64,000 bases of DNA from Lysinibacillus sp. JNUCC-52 (GTDB lineage: Bacteria; Bacillota; Bacilli; Bacillales_A; Planococcaceae), in the NCBI RefSeq assembly GCF_015999545.1, contig NZ_CP065546.1:4124001-4188000 (forward strand), read 5' to 3'. This document shows positions 27,674-38,954 of the stretch, piece by piece. A program made the translations under genes and the position numbers. Position 1 is the first letter of the stretch. Every line of letters starts with the position of its first letter. The notes under the pieces are model-generated. The model was not told where the DNA came from. It did not search any database and was given only the letters and a program-made list of their open reading frames with translations.

Positions 27674-29038
27674 ATGCATACCATCGTAGTAGGCTTGAAT
27701 TATAAATCAGCGCCAGTTGAAATTCGTGAAAAGCTATCTTTCATAGAGAGTGAGCTACCACAAGCAATGGAAGCGCTGCAAAAACAAAAAAGTATATTGG
27801 AAAACGTAATCGTTTCAACTTGTAATCGGACAGAAATATATGCAGTAGTAGATCAATTGCATACTGGCCGACACTTTGTTAAGCAATTTTTAGCAGATTG
27901 GTTTAACTTGCCTGTGGAGACTTTTTCTTCTTATTTAACAATTCGAGAAGAAGATGAGGCATTAGAGCATTTGTTTAAAGTAACAGCTGGAATTGATTCA
28001 ATGGTGCTAGGTGAAACTCAAATTTTAGGACAAGTGAAGAAAAGCTTCTTAAATGGACAAGAGATTGGGACGACAGGTACGGTCTACAATCAGTTATTTA
28101 AACAAGCAGTCACATTTGCGAAGCGAGCACATAGTGAAACAGCTATCGGAGAGAATGCGGTATCTGTATCATATGCAGCAGTAGAATTAGCAAAGAAAAT
28201 TTTTGGATCTTTACAGCGCAAGCATGTTGCTATTTTAGGCGCAGGTAAAATGGGTGAACTTGCCATTGAAAATTTATATGGCAATGGTGTAGGAAAAGTA
28301 ACGGTTATTAACCGTACGTTTGAAAAAGCGGAGACTTTAGCAGCTAAATTCCAGGGTGAAGCAAAATCAATGAGGGAATTACAATGCTCGTTACTAGAGG
28401 CGGACATTTTAATTACGTCTACAGGTGCAACCGATTTTGTAATTGATTATGAATTAATGCAACTTGTTGAACGTTTACGTAAAGGTAAACCATTATTTAT
28501 GGTAGATATTGCGGTACCACGTGATATTGATCCACTTGTTGGAGAATTACCGAACGTTTTCTTATATGATATCGATGATTTACAAGGTATTGTAGAAGCA
28601 AACTTAGCAGAGCGTGAACGTGCAGCAGCTGAAATTACACAAATGATTAGTAAAGAAGTTGTCCAATTTAAAGATTGGTTTGCAACGCTAGGTGTTGTAC
28701 CAGTTATCTCGGCTTTACGTAAAAAAGCAAACCAAATTCAAGAAGAAACAATGATCAGTATTGAAAATAAAATGCCAGAGTTAACGGAACGTGAACGTAA
28801 GATTTTAAGTAAGCATACTAAATCAATTATTAATCAATTGTTAAAAGAGCCAATTTTACAAGCTAAAGAAATGGCAAATTCATCAAAAGCAAATGAACAG
28901 TTACGTTTATTCCAACAAATTTTTGGCATAGAAGATGCTGTGGAAGTAGAAGTAGATATGATGAGCAAGCAAGAGCTTGAGCGTAAAGAACGTTTACAGT
29001 CATCGCAAACACCTACCGAACCAAAGTATTCTTTCTAG
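27674..29038 (+). CDS. hemA: Glutamyl-tRNA reductase
   Basis: 454 aa from the ATG at 27674 (GTGAGGTG about 8 nt upstream; a TTG three codons earlier is inside that site). First committed step of C5 haem synthesis, reducing Glu-tRNA to glutamate-1-semialdehyde. The catalytic Cys lies in [11 protein letters not shown] (about residues 48-58), the NADPH-binding motif GAGKMGELA near 190, and the C-terminal dimerisation helices near 310-415. It heads hemAXCDBL, but a strong terminator follows it. A PerR-like box lies upstream. Confidence 0.98.
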   Translation: MHTIVVGLNYKSAPVEIREKLSFIESELPQAMEALQKQKSILENVIVSTCNRTEIYAVVDQLHTGRHFVKQFLADWFNLPVETFSSYLTIREEDEALEHLFKVTAGIDSMVLGETQILGQVKKSFLNGQEIGTTGTVYNQLFKQAVTFAKRAHSETAIGENAVSVSYAAVELAKKIFGSLQRKHVAILGAGKMGELAIENLYGNGVGKVTVINRTFEKAETLAAKFQGEAKSMRELQCSLLEADILITSTGATDFVIDYELMQLVERLRKGKPLFMVDIAVPRDIDPLVGELPNVFLYDIDDLQGIVEANLAERERAAAEITQMISKEVVQFKDWFATLGVVPVISALRKKANQIQEETMISIENKMPELTERERKILSKHTKSIINQLLKEPILQAKEMANSSKANEQLRLFQQIFGIEDAVEVEVDMMSKQELERKERLQSSQTPTEPKYSF

Positions 29039-29152
29039 TAATGTCTAGACATTCGAGCTCCACAATCGCTTGAGGTTCACGATGTGAGTTATGTAGGCAC
29101 TAGTGCGAATTGCGTACTTTTGCTGACGTGTGCGAACTTGAAATTACATGAG

Positions 29153-29201
29153 GCGTTTTCGTATCTGTATGGTAAACTAAAGATACGAAAACGTCTTTTT
29201 T
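29153..29201 (+). terminator. Strong terminator between hemA and hemX
   Basis: A 13-bp stem GCGTTTTCGTATC / GATACGAAAACGT (one wobble) followed by a run of six T, about 110 nt after hemA and 60 nt before hemX. In B. subtilis these genes are one operon without such a break. Confidence 0.9.
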
Positions 29202-29260
29202 AGGCTGGGATACTGTTTATAGTAACTTTAGCACTTTTTGATATAAAGAAGGGATGTCCA

Positions 29261-30088
29261 TTGGCTGATTTGACAATGACAAGGCTCTATGAAGTAATGA
29301 TCGTCTTGTACGCGATCAGTCTAGTGTTTTACTTTACTGATTACTTTTATAAGCAAGTGCGAGCAAGGCGAATTGCTTTTTGGCTTGTATCATTTGTATG
29401 GGTAATTCAAAGTGCCATTATTATTTTGACTTTTGTAGAAACAAAGCGATTCCCGATATTATCCTTGTATGAGGGGATTCTTTTCTATTCATGGTTACTT
29501 GTAACACTGTCGATTATTCTCCATTGTATAGCGAGAGTCGATTTACCAGTATTTATTATCAATATATTAGGATTTGTTTTTGCTAGTATATTTACATTTA
29601 TGCCGAAGAGACCGACTGGTGCAGTAGGAGATACTTTAATTTCGGAAATGCTCTTCATCCATATATCATTTGCGATTTTATCGTACGCTGCTTTTACATT
29701 AACTTTTGTTTTTGCGATATTATATTTAATTCTATATCGTTTATTAAAAAAGAAAAAGTGGTCACAGTTGTGGACACGTTTGCCGTCTTTACAGCAAACG
29801 AGTAATTGGATGAACATTTCATTTTTTATTGGTATTCCAATGCTTTTTATAAGTTTAGTTTTAGGGTTTGAATGGGCATTATTAAGATTAGAGAGTTTAT
29901 CTATCTTTGATGCGAAGATAATAGGGTCCTTTATCATTTTAGTATTATATTGCTGTATTTTATATGTGAATCGGAAAAGTAAGCTGACAGGTACTAATTA
30001 TGCTTGGGTGCAAATTTATGCTTATTTATTGGTTGTCGTTAACTTCTTTTTAGGAAGTAGCTTATCTCGATTCCATTTATGGTATTAG
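29261..30088 (+). CDS. hemX: HemX, membrane protein of the haem operon
   Basis: 275 aa from TTG 29261 with GAAGGGA 6 nt upstream. About eight membrane helices fill most of the length. The fold resembles the cytochrome c assembly (CcsA-like) family. In B. subtilis HemX lowers the amount of HemA. The conserved position between hemA and hemC supports the name. The coding region begins about 60 nt after the internal terminator. Confidence 0.92.
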   Translation: MADLTMTRLYEVMIVLYAISLVFYFTDYFYKQVRARRIAFWLVSFVWVIQSAIIILTFVETKRFPILSLYEGILFYSWLLVTLSIILHCIARVDLPVFIINILGFVFASIFTFMPKRPTGAVGDTLISEMLFIHISFAILSYAAFTLTFVFAILYLILYRLLKKKKWSQLWTRLPSLQQTSNWMNISFFIGIPMLFISLVLGFEWALLRLESLSIFDAKIIGSFIILVLYCCILYVNRKSKLTGTNYAWVQIYAYLLVVVNFFLGSSLSRFHLWY

Positions 30089-30106
30089 AAGAAAGGTTGG
30101 AGACAG

Positions 30107-31039
30107 TTGAGAAAAATTATTGTAGGTTCTAGGAGAAGTAAATTAGCATTAACGCAAACAAATTGGTTCATCAATGAGCTAAAGGCAGCAGGTGCGCCGT
30201 TTGAATTTGAAGTAAAAGAAATTGTCACAAAAGGCGATCAAATTTTAGACGTCCAACTTTCAAAAGTTGGCGGTAAAGGGCTGTTTGTAAAAGAAATTGA
30301 ACAGGCACTTTTCGATAAGGAAATTGATTTTGCTGTTCATTCAATGAAAGACATGCCTGCGGTACTACCTGAAGGTTTAGTCATTGGTTGTATTCCACCA
30401 CGTGAAGATGCGCGTGATGCATTTATTTCTAAAGGTCATGTGAAGTTTGCAGATCTTCCTGCAGGAGCGGTAGTTGGGACAAGTTCTCTTCGACGTAGCG
30501 CTCAACTCTTAACGATGCGTCCAGATATTGAAATAAAATGGATTCGTGGCAATGTAGATACACGTTTAGCAAAGCTTGAAACAGAAGAATATGATGCGAT
30601 TATTTTAGCTGCTGCAGGGTTAAAACGCCTAGGCTGGAGCGAGGATGTCGTAACAGAATTTTTATCAGTAGAAGATTGCCTGCCAGCTGTAGCACAAGGT
30701 TCTTTAGGTATTGAATGCCGTAAAGATGATGCGGAATTATTAGCTGAACTAGCAAAAATAACTGACAATGCAACATGGCAGGAGGCACATGCAGAACGTG
30801 CCTTCTTAGCGGCTATGGACGGTGGTTGCCAAGTACCTATCGCAGGGTATGCAAAGCTTAATGGGGAAGAAATTACACTTACAGGTTTAGTTGCTGCACC
30901 AGATGCTTCTGTCATTTATAAAGAGACTGTAATGGGTAGCGATGCTGAAACAATCGGCAAGGAGCTTGCTGAGATGTTAACGAAGCAAGGTGCCTATGAT
31001 CTAATTCAACGTGTGAAGGCAGAGCAAGATGCAAAATAG
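30107..31039 (+). CDS. hemC: Hydroxymethylbilane synthase (porphobilinogen deaminase)
   Basis: 310 aa from a TTG start with GGTTGGAG upstream. It condenses four porphobilinogens into hydroxymethylbilane. Family motifs: [17 protein letters not shown] at the N-terminus, [35 protein letters not shown], and the dipyrromethane-cofactor Cys in [12 protein letters not shown] (about residue 241). hemD starts 11 nt before its end, so the two are translationally coupled. Confidence 0.98.
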   Translation: MRKIIVGSRRSKLALTQTNWFINELKAAGAPFEFEVKEIVTKGDQILDVQLSKVGGKGLFVKEIEQALFDKEIDFAVHSMKDMPAVLPEGLVIGCIPPREDARDAFISKGHVKFADLPAGAVVGTSSLRRSAQLLTMRPDIEIKWIRGNVDTRLAKLETEEYDAIILAAAGLKRLGWSEDVVTEFLSVEDCLPAVAQGSLGIECRKDDAELLAELAKITDNATWQEAHAERAFLAAMDGGCQVPIAGYAKLNGEEITLTGLVAAPDASVIYKETVMGSDAETIGKELAEMLTKQGAYDLIQRVKAEQDAK

Positions 31040-31790
31040 TTTACCTTTACAGGGTAAAACAATCGTTTTAACAGGAACATCTAAAACAGCAACTGTTGTA
31101 GAAGATATTTCCTCTTTAGGTGGTCAGGCAGTTTTTGCCCCATTGATAGAAACTTGCGAAATAATCGATTCAAATGATGGCGTGCATTTAGAATGTGCGC
31201 GTCAATTTAACTGGCTCATCTTTACGAGTCAAAATGCAGTAGATGCTTTTGCTAAGAAAATGGATCGCAGCCAATTACGAGCAAGTCATTTTCAAGGGAA
31301 AATTGCATCTATTGGAACTAAAACTACTGAGGCATTAGAAAAGTTAGGTTTTCAAGTTAGCTTCATGCCTTCAGTATTTAGTGCTGATGTATTTGTAAAA
31401 GAGTTTCCTATTATTGCAGGAAGCAATCCAACGTGTTTATTTATTCGTGGGGAAAAAGCAAAGAAAACGTTAAAGGAAGGTTTGCCTTTTAAACTCAATG
31501 AATGGACTGTTTATGAAACGATTGAGCGCCACGACCAGAAACAAGTAATTATTGATTGCATTCAGGAGCATGCTGATGTCACAGTAATATTTGCAAGTCC
31601 TTCAGCTGTGGACGTATATGCAATGGATGTAGCATCAATCGTTGGTTGGGATACTGTACGTGTGGCAGCAATTGGTCATATTACAGAAGCAGCTATTTTA
31701 AACCACGGTGCTACTGTAGACATTAAGCCGAGTGTTTATACAATGACAGCAGTCATCGAGGAATTAACGAAAGTAGAGGAAAGAAAATGA
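31029..31790 (+). CDS. hemD: Uroporphyrinogen-III synthase
   Basis: 253 aa; ATG 31029 overlaps hemC by 11 nt. It closes and rearranges hydroxymethylbilane to uroporphyrinogen III. HemD proteins diverge strongly, but [28 protein letters not shown] and [12 protein letters not shown] followed by [10 protein letters not shown] match the two-domain family pattern. Position and overlap with hemC and hemB support the call. Confidence 0.95.
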   Translation: MQNSLPLQGKTIVLTGTSKTATVVEDISSLGGQAVFAPLIETCEIIDSNDGVHLECARQFNWLIFTSQNAVDAFAKKMDRSQLRASHFQGKIASIGTKTTEALEKLGFQVSFMPSVFSADVFVKEFPIIAGSNPTCLFIRGEKAKKTLKEGLPFKLNEWTVYETIERHDQKQVIIDCIQEHADVTVIFASPSAVDVYAMDVASIVGWDTVRVAAIGHITEAAILNHGATVDIKPSVYTMTAVIEELTKVEERK

Positions 31791-32767
31791 CAAATTTACA
31801 ATTTCAAAGACATCGTCGTTTACGAGCAAATGCAACGATTCGATCTATGGTAAAAGAAACTTACTTACACAAAGAGGACTTAATTTATCCGATTTTCGTT
31901 ATTGAAGGCGAAAATATTAAAAATGAAGTTCAATCTATGCCAGGTGTTTTTCAATTTTCATTAGATAACCTAGGTGCTGAAGTTGATGAAGTGGTTGCTT
32001 TAGGTATACCTGCTGTTATTTTATTTGGTTTACCAGCGGAAAAGGATGCGGTTGGTACAGGTGCATTCCATGATCATGGTATTGTACAAGAAGCTACTCG
32101 TCTAATTAAAGAACGTTATCCTGATCTTTTAGTTATTGCCGATACATGCCTTTGTGAATTCACAGACCATGGTCATTGTGGTTTAATTGAGGGCGATCAA
32201 ATTTTAAATGACGCTTCTCTGGATGTTTTAGCACGCACTGCTGTATCACAAGCACAAGCAGGGGCAGATATTATTGCACCATCAAATATGATGGATGGTT
32301 TTGTTGCTGCAATACGTACTGGTCTTGACGAAGCTGGATTTGAAAATGTACCAATTATGTCCTATGCCGTAAAATATGCATCTAGCTACTATGGTCCATT
32401 CCGTGATGCGGCTGATGGAGCACCACAATTTGGTGATCGTAAATCATATCAAATGGATCCTTCAAATCGTATGGAAGCATTCCGTGAGGCGGAATCTGAT
32501 ATTGAAGAAGGTGCAGATTTCTTAATCGTGAAACCAGCTCTTAGCTATTTAGATATTATTCGAGATATGAAAAATAACTATACATTACCGATTGTTGCCT
32601 ATAACGTATCGGGTGAATATGCAATGATTAAAGCTGCGGCAATAAATGGCTGGATTGAAGAGAAAAAAGTCGTGTTGGAGACATTGCTAGGTATGAAGCG
32701 AGCAGGTTCTGATCTAATTATCACATATCATGCTAAAGATGTAGCACGTTGGTTGGAGGAGAAATAA
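31787..32767 (+). CDS. hemB: Delta-aminolevulinic acid dehydratase (porphobilinogen synthase)
   Basis: 326 aa; ATGA overlap with hemD. It condenses two 5-aminolevulinate molecules into porphobilinogen. The Cys-rich zinc-site segment [14 protein letters not shown] (about 122-135) shows a zinc enzyme. The Schiff-base lysines lie in [17 protein letters not shown] and in [13 protein letters not shown]. hemL starts 1 nt after its stop. Confidence 0.98.
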   Translation: MTNLQFQRHRRLRANATIRSMVKETYLHKEDLIYPIFVIEGENIKNEVQSMPGVFQFSLDNLGAEVDEVVALGIPAVILFGLPAEKDAVGTGAFHDHGIVQEATRLIKERYPDLLVIADTCLCEFTDHGHCGLIEGDQILNDASLDVLARTAVSQAQAGADIIAPSNMMDGFVAAIRTGLDEAGFENVPIMSYAVKYASSYYGPFRDAADGAPQFGDRKSYQMDPSNRMEAFREAESDIEEGADFLIVKPALSYLDIIRDMKNNYTLPIVAYNVSGEYAMIKAAAINGWIEEKKVVLETLLGMKRAGSDLIITYHAKDVARWLEEK

Positions 32768-34060
32768 ATGGCGCGTTCTTACGAAAAATCAAAACAAGCA
32801 TATGCAGAAGCTGTTAACTTAATGCCAGGTGGGGTTAGTAGCCCTGTCCGTGCATTTAAATCTGTGAATATGGACCCGATTTTTATGGAATCTGGTCACG
32901 GTGCGATTATTAAAGACATTGATGGAAATGAATATATCGACTACGTATTATCATGGGGACCTTTAATTTTAGGGCATACTCACCCAGAAGTTGTAAAAGC
33001 TATCGCTGAAACTGCAGCCAAAGGCTCTTCTTTTGGCGCACCTAGTTATACAGAAAACCGATTGGCTAAACTAGTGTTGGAACGTCTGCCAGGTATGGAG
33101 ATGATTCGCTTTGTATCATCTGGAACAGAGGCAACGATGTCCGCATTACGTGTAGCACGTGGTGTAACAGGACGCGATAAAATTTTGAAATTTGAAGGGT
33201 CATATCACGGTCATGGGGATTCATTACTTATTAAAGCTGGTTCAGGTGTCGCAACATTAGGCTTACCTGATAGCCCAGGCGTACCTGCAGATATTGCGCG
33301 TAATACATTAACAGTTGCCTATAATGATTTACAGGGTGCACAACAAGTATTCGAAAAATTTGGTACGGAGCTCGCAGCAGTTATCGTTGAACCAGTGGCG
33401 GGGAATATGGGTGTTGTACCACCACAACCAGGATTCCTCGAAGGTTTACGTGAGCTAACAACTGAACATGGTGCTTTGTTAATCTTTGATGAAGTTATGA
33501 CAGGCTTCCGTGTTGACTACGGCTGTGCACAAGGCTATTTTGGTGTGACACCAGATATGACAACACTAGGAAAAGTAATTGGTGGCGGTCTTCCTGTAGG
33601 CGCGTTTGCTGGTAAAAAAGAAATTATGGAGCAAGTAGCACCAGCTGGTCCGATTTATCAAGCTGGCACACTATCTGGTAACCCGTTAGCAATGACAGCA
33701 GGTTATGAAACTTTATCACGTCTTGATGCCAACTCCTATGAGTATTTTAAAAAATTAGGAGATCAATTAGAAGAAGGTTTCCGAGCAGCTGCTACAAAAT
33801 ACAATATTCCACATACTGTTAATCGTGCAGGCTCTATGATTGGTTTCTTCTTTACGAATGAAGAGGTAATAGATTTTGCTACTGCGAAAACGTCGGATTT
33901 ACAATTATTTGCGGAATATTTCCGCTTAATGGCAGAGGAAGGTATTTTCTTACCACCTTCACAATTTGAAGGATTATTTATTTCTACTGCACATACTGAG
34001 GAGCATATTGCAAAAACTGTCGCTGCCTTCCATAAAGTGTTTGAACAATTAGCAAAATAA
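32768..34060 (+). CDS. hemL: Glutamate-1-semialdehyde 2,1-aminomutase
   Basis: 430 aa, ATG with GGAGGAG at the end of hemB. PLP enzyme of aminotransferase class III that turns glutamate-1-semialdehyde into 5-aminolevulinate. Motifs: [57 protein letters not shown] and the PLP Lys in [18 protein letters not shown] (about residue 267). Last gene of the hem cluster, followed by a terminator. Confidence 0.98.
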   Translation: MARSYEKSKQAYAEAVNLMPGGVSSPVRAFKSVNMDPIFMESGHGAIIKDIDGNEYIDYVLSWGPLILGHTHPEVVKAIAETAAKGSSFGAPSYTENRLAKLVLERLPGMEMIRFVSSGTEATMSALRVARGVTGRDKILKFEGSYHGHGDSLLIKAGSGVATLGLPDSPGVPADIARNTLTVAYNDLQGAQQVFEKFGTELAAVIVEPVAGNMGVVPPQPGFLEGLRELTTEHGALLIFDEVMTGFRVDYGCAQGYFGVTPDMTTLGKVIGGGLPVGAFAGKKEIMEQVAPAGPIYQAGTLSGNPLAMTAGYETLSRLDANSYEYFKKLGDQLEEGFRAAATKYNIPHTVNRAGSMIGFFFTNEEVIDFATAKTSDLQLFAEYFRLMAEEGIFLPPSQFEGLFISTAHTEEHIAKTVAAFHKVFEQLAK

Positions 34061-34064
34061 TGTA

Positions 34065-34094
34065 AAGCCATCCATTTAGGGTGGCTTTTTTTTG
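34065..34094 (+). terminator. Terminator of the hem cluster
   Basis: Stem AAGCCATCC / GGGTGGCTT with a T8 tail. Confidence 0.9.
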
Positions 34095-34179
34095 TTAAAA
34101 TTAAAACTTTCAGCATAGCCAAATTGTGGGCGTTTTAGTTTATAATATTACTATTCATAATAGAAAGTAGTGAATTAAA

Positions 34180-34626
34180 ATGGCAACAGGCACACATACA
34201 GTAGAAGTACCCGTAGGAATCGAACATGTTTGGGAATTCGTTAGCGATATGGAAAAATGGGCAAAACTTGTCCCAGGCTATAATGCACATACGATGATAG
34301 ATGATAAGCAGTCTACATGGACATTTAAAGGTAATGTTGGCGTACTGAAAAAAACAGTTGAAGTAGAAATTACAATTTTAGAGTGGACAGCACCATCAAA
34401 AGTAACGTTCAATTTAAAAGGTTTATCAGATAATTTCACAGGAAACGGATATTTCCTTGCTGAAAGCATTGATGCAGACAATACAAAAATGACAGGCTTT
34501 TTAGAAGTTATAGCAGGTGGCTTAGCTGGACCTGTATTAAACCCTATCTTTAAGCCAATCGTTCCAAAAGCTACTCAAGTATTAACGGATCGCGTAGCTA
34601 ATAAAATTAAAATGGTTAACGTATAA
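34180..34626 (+). CDS. CoxG/SRPBCC family protein
   Basis: 148 aa; the START/Bet v 1-like (SRPBCC) fold is indicated by VPVGIEHVWEFVSDMEKWAKLVPG at the N-terminus, then alternating strands (STWTFKGNVG; VTFNLKGLSDNFTGNG) and a long C-terminal helix. The closest pattern I know is the CoxG (CO dehydrogenase subunit G) family, but no CO dehydrogenase genes are here, so the role is open. The ribosome-binding site is weak (AGAAAG). Single gene with its own terminator. Confidence 0.8.
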   Translation: MATGTHTVEVPVGIEHVWEFVSDMEKWAKLVPGYNAHTMIDDKQSTWTFKGNVGVLKKTVEVEITILEWTAPSKVTFNLKGLSDNFTGNGYFLAESIDADNTKMTGFLEVIAGGLAGPVLNPIFKPIVPKATQVLTDRVANKIKMVNV

Positions 34627-34630
34627 TTAT

Positions 34631-34667
34631 AAAAAGCATGCCTGATTTTAATTCGGGCATGCTTTTT
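34631..34667 (+). terminator. Terminator of the CoxG-like gene
   Basis: Perfect 12-bp stem AAAAAGCATGCC / GGCATGCTTTTT. Confidence 0.9.
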
Positions 34668-34739
34668 ATATGAACACTAACTTGCTAGTTGAGTAGTATA
34701 TATTCCACTTGCCATTCATATGATGCAAAGGGAGGGATT

Positions 34740-35450
34740 ATTATCGAACAGAAAACATGGAATATGCGTGAGACATTTTGTTTTCCAGGGTACGGTTGCC
34801 CAACAGAAATTGCGGCTGTGCAGATAAAGCCACAATGGCAGTCAATGCAATTAGAAGATTCGTTAAGATTAAATGGTATTTATCATATTACAGCACATGT
34901 ACGCTTTGATTTTCAAGACATGCAAACATTTATGGATGCTGAAGATTTAATCCGTATTGATGCGCTTGATGTGCAAGGAGACACAGGTTATTTTGAGTAT
35001 GCAGTCCCATTAAATGTCGATTTACCAAAAGAGGCTGCAATTGAGGACTTAATGATAAAAGACATTCGTCCGATTCTTACCAATCAAAAGTGTCAACTAG
35101 AATGGACAGTGACAAGTACGTTTAGCGAATCGACGCCAGTAGTCGAACAAGTCGATGCTGTTATAGAAAAACTTGTAGAAGCTACGCCCCAAGAATTAGT
35201 GGATGAGTCTACATTTGTTGCGCAATCTGTTCAAGTAAAGCAACCGACAACGATAGAAGCTAGTGCAGCAACTGCAAAACCGAAACAAGCTGCACCTGCC
35301 GAGCAAAAAATCGTCCTTAGAGAATCTTCAAGCCATACAGCTGTGAGAGAATCAAGTTCTTGGCATGAAGTACCGTCTATGATATGGGATTTAACAGAAG
35401 GTTATACACCACTTAAAGTTCGTGTATCAAATGATATCTTTCAAAAGTAA
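34740..35450 (+). CDS. SpoVID-like spore-coat morphogenetic protein (non-canonical start)
   Basis: About 236 aa. The N-terminal half (RETFCFPGYG, SLRLNGIYHITAHVRFDF, YFEYAVPLNVDLPKE) follows the pattern of the SpoVID N-terminal domain, and the position between hemL and valS is that of spoVID in B. subtilis. The C-terminus is low-complexity and then WDLTEGYTPLKVRVS; no LysM domain is present, unlike B. subtilis SpoVID. The ribosome-binding site AAGGGAGGG (34728-34736) is followed only by ATT, ATT and ATC in frame. The start is therefore either ATT at 34740 (or ATC at 34743), ATG at 34764, or an upstream TTG at 34689 without a site. Confidence 0.65.
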   Translation: MIEQKTWNMRETFCFPGYGCPTEIAAVQIKPQWQSMQLEDSLRLNGIYHITAHVRFDFQDMQTFMDAEDLIRIDALDVQGDTGYFEYAVPLNVDLPKEAAIEDLMIKDIRPILTNQKCQLEWTVTSTFSESTPVVEQVDAVIEKLVEATPQELVDESTFVAQSVQVKQPTTIEASAATAKPKQAAPAEQKIVLRESSSHTAVRESSSWHEVPSMIWDLTEGYTPLKVRVSNDIFQK

Positions 35451-35621
35451 ATAGCATAGAAGTAGTAAAAGTAATAAGATGAGAAGATCGCCAGAAGTTG
35501 GAATGATGATGACACGTATAAACTGAAAACCACAAATCGGTACAATAATTGTTCTACAATAAAAGCGGAATTGTCGTAGCCAAGGTGGTAAAAGCCAAGG
35601 GTTATACTTACGTCGTCGCAT
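35427..35621 (-). CDS. Small membrane protein, convergent with the SpoVID-like gene
   Basis: 64 aa on the minus strand from the ATG at 35621; AAAGGAAG lies about 11 nt upstream. It begins MRRRKYNPWLLPPWLRQF, then CRTIIVPICGFQFIRVIIIP, then a Leu-rich helix LLILLLLLLLCYLLL. The basic, Trp/Pro-rich start followed by two hydrophobic segments looks like a real membrane protein and not a shadow. Its 3' end overlaps the SpoVID-like gene by 24 bp. I recall similar small proteins in Bacillaceae but cannot name the family. It could have a sporulation link by location only. Confidence 0.6.
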   Translation of the reverse strand: MRRRKYNPWLLPPWLRQFRFYCRTIIVPICGFQFIRVIIIPTSGDLLILLLLLLLCYLLLKDII

Positions 35622-35681
35622 TTGAATAGTCACTTCCTTTTCTATTTACTTTTTAAGACTAGCTGAAATTAACGAAATCAC

Positions 35682-35711
35682 TTGAAAAAATATATGAAAT
35701 TGCGGTACAAT
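35682..35711 (+). promoter_or_regulatory. Promoter of the valS T-box transcript
   Basis: -35 TTGAAA and -10 TACAAT with an 18-nt spacer, just upstream of the T-box leader. Confidence 0.6.
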
Positions 35712-35734
35712 GTGTAAAATCGAATATGGATGCT

Positions 35735-36069
35735 ATGACAGGGAAGAGTAAATTATTTGTGCAATTATAGAGAGGAAACGGTAGCTGAAAAGTTTCTATT
35801 TGTGCGTAATTGAACGTAGCCCTTGAGCAGCTTTAGTGAACTAGTAGTAGTTAAAGCCGGTTAAACACCGTTAACGAATTGAGAGCCAGCTGTTATAAGC
35901 TTAAGTAAATCAAGCATATCATTATTTTGAAATGATAAGGGCATTTAGAGAGCACTTATTAAATGATGAATTGTGGGATGCAAAAGTACTAATCTTAAAA
36001 TACTGGAATTAAAGGTGGTACCGCGAACTTAAACTCCTTCGTCCTTTTGTAGACGATAGGAGTTTTTTT
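35735..36069 (+). promoter_or_regulatory. T-box riboswitch controlling valS
   Basis: The T-box sequence AAAGGTGGTACCGCGAAC (36011-36028) is followed by an intrinsic terminator: arms AAACTCCTTCGTC and GACGATAGGAGTTT, then T7. Upstream, the stem I apical region AGAGAGGAAACGGTAGCTG is present. GTA at 35816-35818 in GAACGTAGCCC is a plausible Val specifier codon. T-boxes sense uncharged tRNA and allow readthrough when it is abundant. The downstream gene is valS, which fits a Val specifier. Confidence 0.93.
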
Positions 36070-36228
36070 ATTTGCTAAAAAGATGTATAGGTTTTTTTAG
36101 TAAATAAGCCACGTGCAATTGTCACGGATTTATTTGGTGAGAATACACTGAAAAAATCAAGACGAGTGGTTATCTAGTTTGCCAAAGCTGACGTATGTCA
36201 AAAATTATTTACAACAGGAGGAGACAAT

Positions 36229-38874
36229 ATGACAGAAAACATTGCAATGCCAACGAAATATGATCCACAATCAATTGAAACAGGTCGCTATGAATGGTGG
36301 TTACAAGGTAAATTTTTCGAAGCACAACCTGAAAGCGGAAAAGAACCTTATTCCATCGTTATTCCACCGCCGAACGTAACAGGTAAATTACACCTTGGGC
36401 ACGCATGGGATACAACGCTACAAGATATTTTAATCCGTATGAAGCGTATGCAAGGTTATGATGCACTTTGGTTACCAGGAATGGACCATGCAGGTATTGC
36501 AACTCAAGCAAAAGTAGAAGCAAAATTGCGTGAAGATAATATTACACGTTATGATTTAGGACGTGAAAAATTCCTAGAAAAAACGTGGGAGTGGAAAGAA
36601 GAGTATGCTGGACACATTCGCGCACAATGGGCGAAGCTTGGCCTTGCATTAGACTACTCTCGTGAACGTTTCACACTCGATGCAGGTCTATCAGATGCAG
36701 TTAAAACAGTATTCGTTCAATTATATGAAAAAGGCTTAATTTATCGCGGGGAGCGTATTATTAACTGGGATCCAGCAGCGAAAACAGCCTTATCTGATAT
36801 TGAAGTAATCTATCAGGATGTTCAAGGTGCATTCTACCATATGAAATACCCGTTAGCAGATGGCTCAGGCTTTGTGGAAGTGGCAACAACTCGCCCCGAA
36901 ACAATGCTAGGTGACTCTGGCGTAGCAGTTCACCCGAAAGATGAGCGTTATCAACATTTAATTGGTAAAACAGTTATTTTACCGATTGTCGGTCGTGAAA
37001 TTCCAATCGTAGCAGATGATTATGTTGATATGGAATTCGGTACAGGCGTTGTAAAAATGACTCCAGCCCATGACCCGAACGACTTTGAAGTTGGTAACCG
37101 CCATAACTTAGAACGTATTCTTGTTATGAATGAAGATGGCACAATGAATGAACTTGCTGGTAAATATAATGGCATGGATCGTTTTGAATGTCGTAAACAA
37201 ATCGTAGCAGATTTACAAGAAGCGGGTGTCTTAATTAACATTGAAGAGCATATGCACTCTGTAGGACACTCTGAACGTTCTGGTGCGGTTGTTGAACCTT
37301 ACCTATCTGCACAATGGTTCGTTAAAATGCAACCACTTGCAGATGCTTCTTTAGAGCTTCAAAAAGATGAGGAAGGTAAAGTGAATTTTGTACCTTCTCG
37401 TTTTGAAAACACATATTCTCGTTGGATGGAGAATATCCGTGACTGGTGTATCTCTCGCCAACTATGGTGGGGACATCAAATTCCTGCCTGGTATCACAAT
37501 GAAACAGGTGAGATTTACGTAGGGAAAGAAGCCCCTGCTGATGCAGAAAATTGGACACAAGATGAAGACGTATTAGATACATGGTTCTCATCTGCACTAT
37601 GGCCGTTTTCTACAATGGGTTGGCCAGACGAGGCAAATGAAGAATATCAACGTTACTACCCAACAAGTACGCTTGTAACGGGCTATGATATTATTTTCTT
37701 CTGGGTTTCTCGTATGATTTTCCAAGGTATTGAATTTACGGAACAACGCCCATTCAAAGATGTATTAATCCATGGATTAGTACGTGATGGTGAAGGACGT
37801 AAGATGAGTAAATCACTTGGTAATGGTGTAGATCCTATGGATGTTATTGAGAAATACGGTGCTGATTCACTTCGTTATTTCTTAGCTACAGGCTCATCTC
37901 CAGGTCAAGATTTACGTTATACAACTGAAAAAGTAGAGTCGGTTTGGAACTTTGCTAATAAAATTTGGAATGCTTCTCGTTTTGCATTAATGAATATGGA
38001 TGGTATGTCATTTGACGAAATCGACTTAACTGGTGAAAAATCAGTTGCTGATAAGTGGATTTTGACTCGCTTAAATGAGACGATTGAACGTGTAACATCG
38101 TTAGCAGACCGCTATGAATTCGGTGAAGTAGGACGTGAGCTCTATAACTTCATTTGGGATGATTTCTGTTCTTGGTATATTGAAATGGCGAAATTACCAT
38201 TGAATGGTGAAGATGAAGCTGCTAAGAAAACGACTCGCTCTATATTAGCTTATGTACTAGACCAAACAATGCGTCTATTACATCCGCTTATGCCATTCAT
38301 TACAGAAGAAATTTGGCAACACTTACCGCATGAAGGTGAGTCAATTACAGTTGCAGCATGGCCAACGGTACGTGCAGACCTTCACTTTGCTGAAGAAGCA
38401 GACAATATGAAGCTTCTTATGGATATTATACGTTCAGTGCGCAATATTCGTGCGGAAGTGAACACACCAATGAGCAAAAAAGTACCATTATACATTTCTG
38501 CTAAAGATGCAGCAACCGTTGCCATTCTCGAAGCGAATAAAGGCTATTTAGAAAAATTCTGTAATCCAGAGCCATTAACAATTGGTGAAGGCTTAGAGGC
38601 TCCAGGACAGTCTATGACGGCCGTAGTAACAGGAGCAGAGCTATTCTTACCACTTGTAGGACTTATCAACTTAGAGGAAGAGATTGCTCGTCTTGAAAAA
38701 GAATTAGAAAAATGGGCAAAAGAAGTGAAGCTTGTTACTGGTAAGTTGTCAAATGAGAAATTTGTATCAAAAGCACCAGAAGCATTGGTTAACGCAGAAC
38801 GCGAAAAATTAGCGGACTATGAAGGTAAACATGCCGTTGTATTAAAACGTTTAGAAGAACTAAAAAATATGTAA
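36229..38874 (+). CDS. valS: Valyl-tRNA synthetase
   Basis: 881 aa, the usual length. Class I synthetase that charges tRNA-Val and edits Thr-tRNA-Val. HIGH-type motif [14 protein letters not shown] (about 44-57), CP1 editing domain with [22 protein letters not shown] motif in [14 protein letters not shown] (about 523-536), anticodon-binding domain, and a C-terminal coiled coil ([18 protein letters not shown]) that is typical of ValRS. ATG with AGGAGGAG. Regulated by the T-box upstream. Confidence 0.99.
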   Translation: MTENIAMPTKYDPQSIETGRYEWWLQGKFFEAQPESGKEPYSIVIPPPNVTGKLHLGHAWDTTLQDILIRMKRMQGYDALWLPGMDHAGIATQAKVEAKLREDNITRYDLGREKFLEKTWEWKEEYAGHIRAQWAKLGLALDYSRERFTLDAGLSDAVKTVFVQLYEKGLIYRGERIINWDPAAKTALSDIEVIYQDVQGAFYHMKYPLADGSGFVEVATTRPETMLGDSGVAVHPKDERYQHLIGKTVILPIVGREIPIVADDYVDMEFGTGVVKMTPAHDPNDFEVGNRHNLERILVMNEDGTMNELAGKYNGMDRFECRKQIVADLQEAGVLINIEEHMHSVGHSERSGAVVEPYLSAQWFVKMQPLADASLELQKDEEGKVNFVPSRFENTYSRWMENIRDWCISRQLWWGHQIPAWYHNETGEIYVGKEAPADAENWTQDEDVLDTWFSSALWPFSTMGWPDEANEEYQRYYPTSTLVTGYDIIFFWVSRMIFQGIEFTEQRPFKDVLIHGLVRDGEGRKMSKSLGNGVDPMDVIEKYGADSLRYFLATGSSPGQDLRYTTEKVESVWNFANKIWNASRFALMNMDGMSFDEIDLTGEKSVADKWILTRLNETIERVTSLADRYEFGEVGRELYNFIWDDFCSWYIEMAKLPLNGEDEAAKKTTRSILAYVLDQTMRLLHPLMPFITEEIWQHLPHEGESITVAAWPTVRADLHFAEEADNMKLLMDIIRSVRNIRAEVNTPMSKKVPLYISAKDAATVAILEANKGYLEKFCNPEPLTIGEGLEAPGQSMTAVVTGAELFLPLVGLINLEEEIARLEKELEKWAKEVKLVTGKLSNEKFVSKAPEALVNAEREKLADYEGKHAVVLKRLEELKNM

Positions 38875-38893
38875 TCATAAAAATGATTTATTG

Positions 38894-38929
38894 AAACAGC
38901 AGATGGCGAAAAAGTCATCTGCTGTTTTT
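38894..38929 (+). terminator. Terminator of valS
   Basis: Perfect 12-bp stem AAACAGCAGATG / CATCTGCTGTTT with a T-run. Confidence 0.9.
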
Positions 38930-38954
38930 CTTTTTATGCGTCAAAAGATATGTA

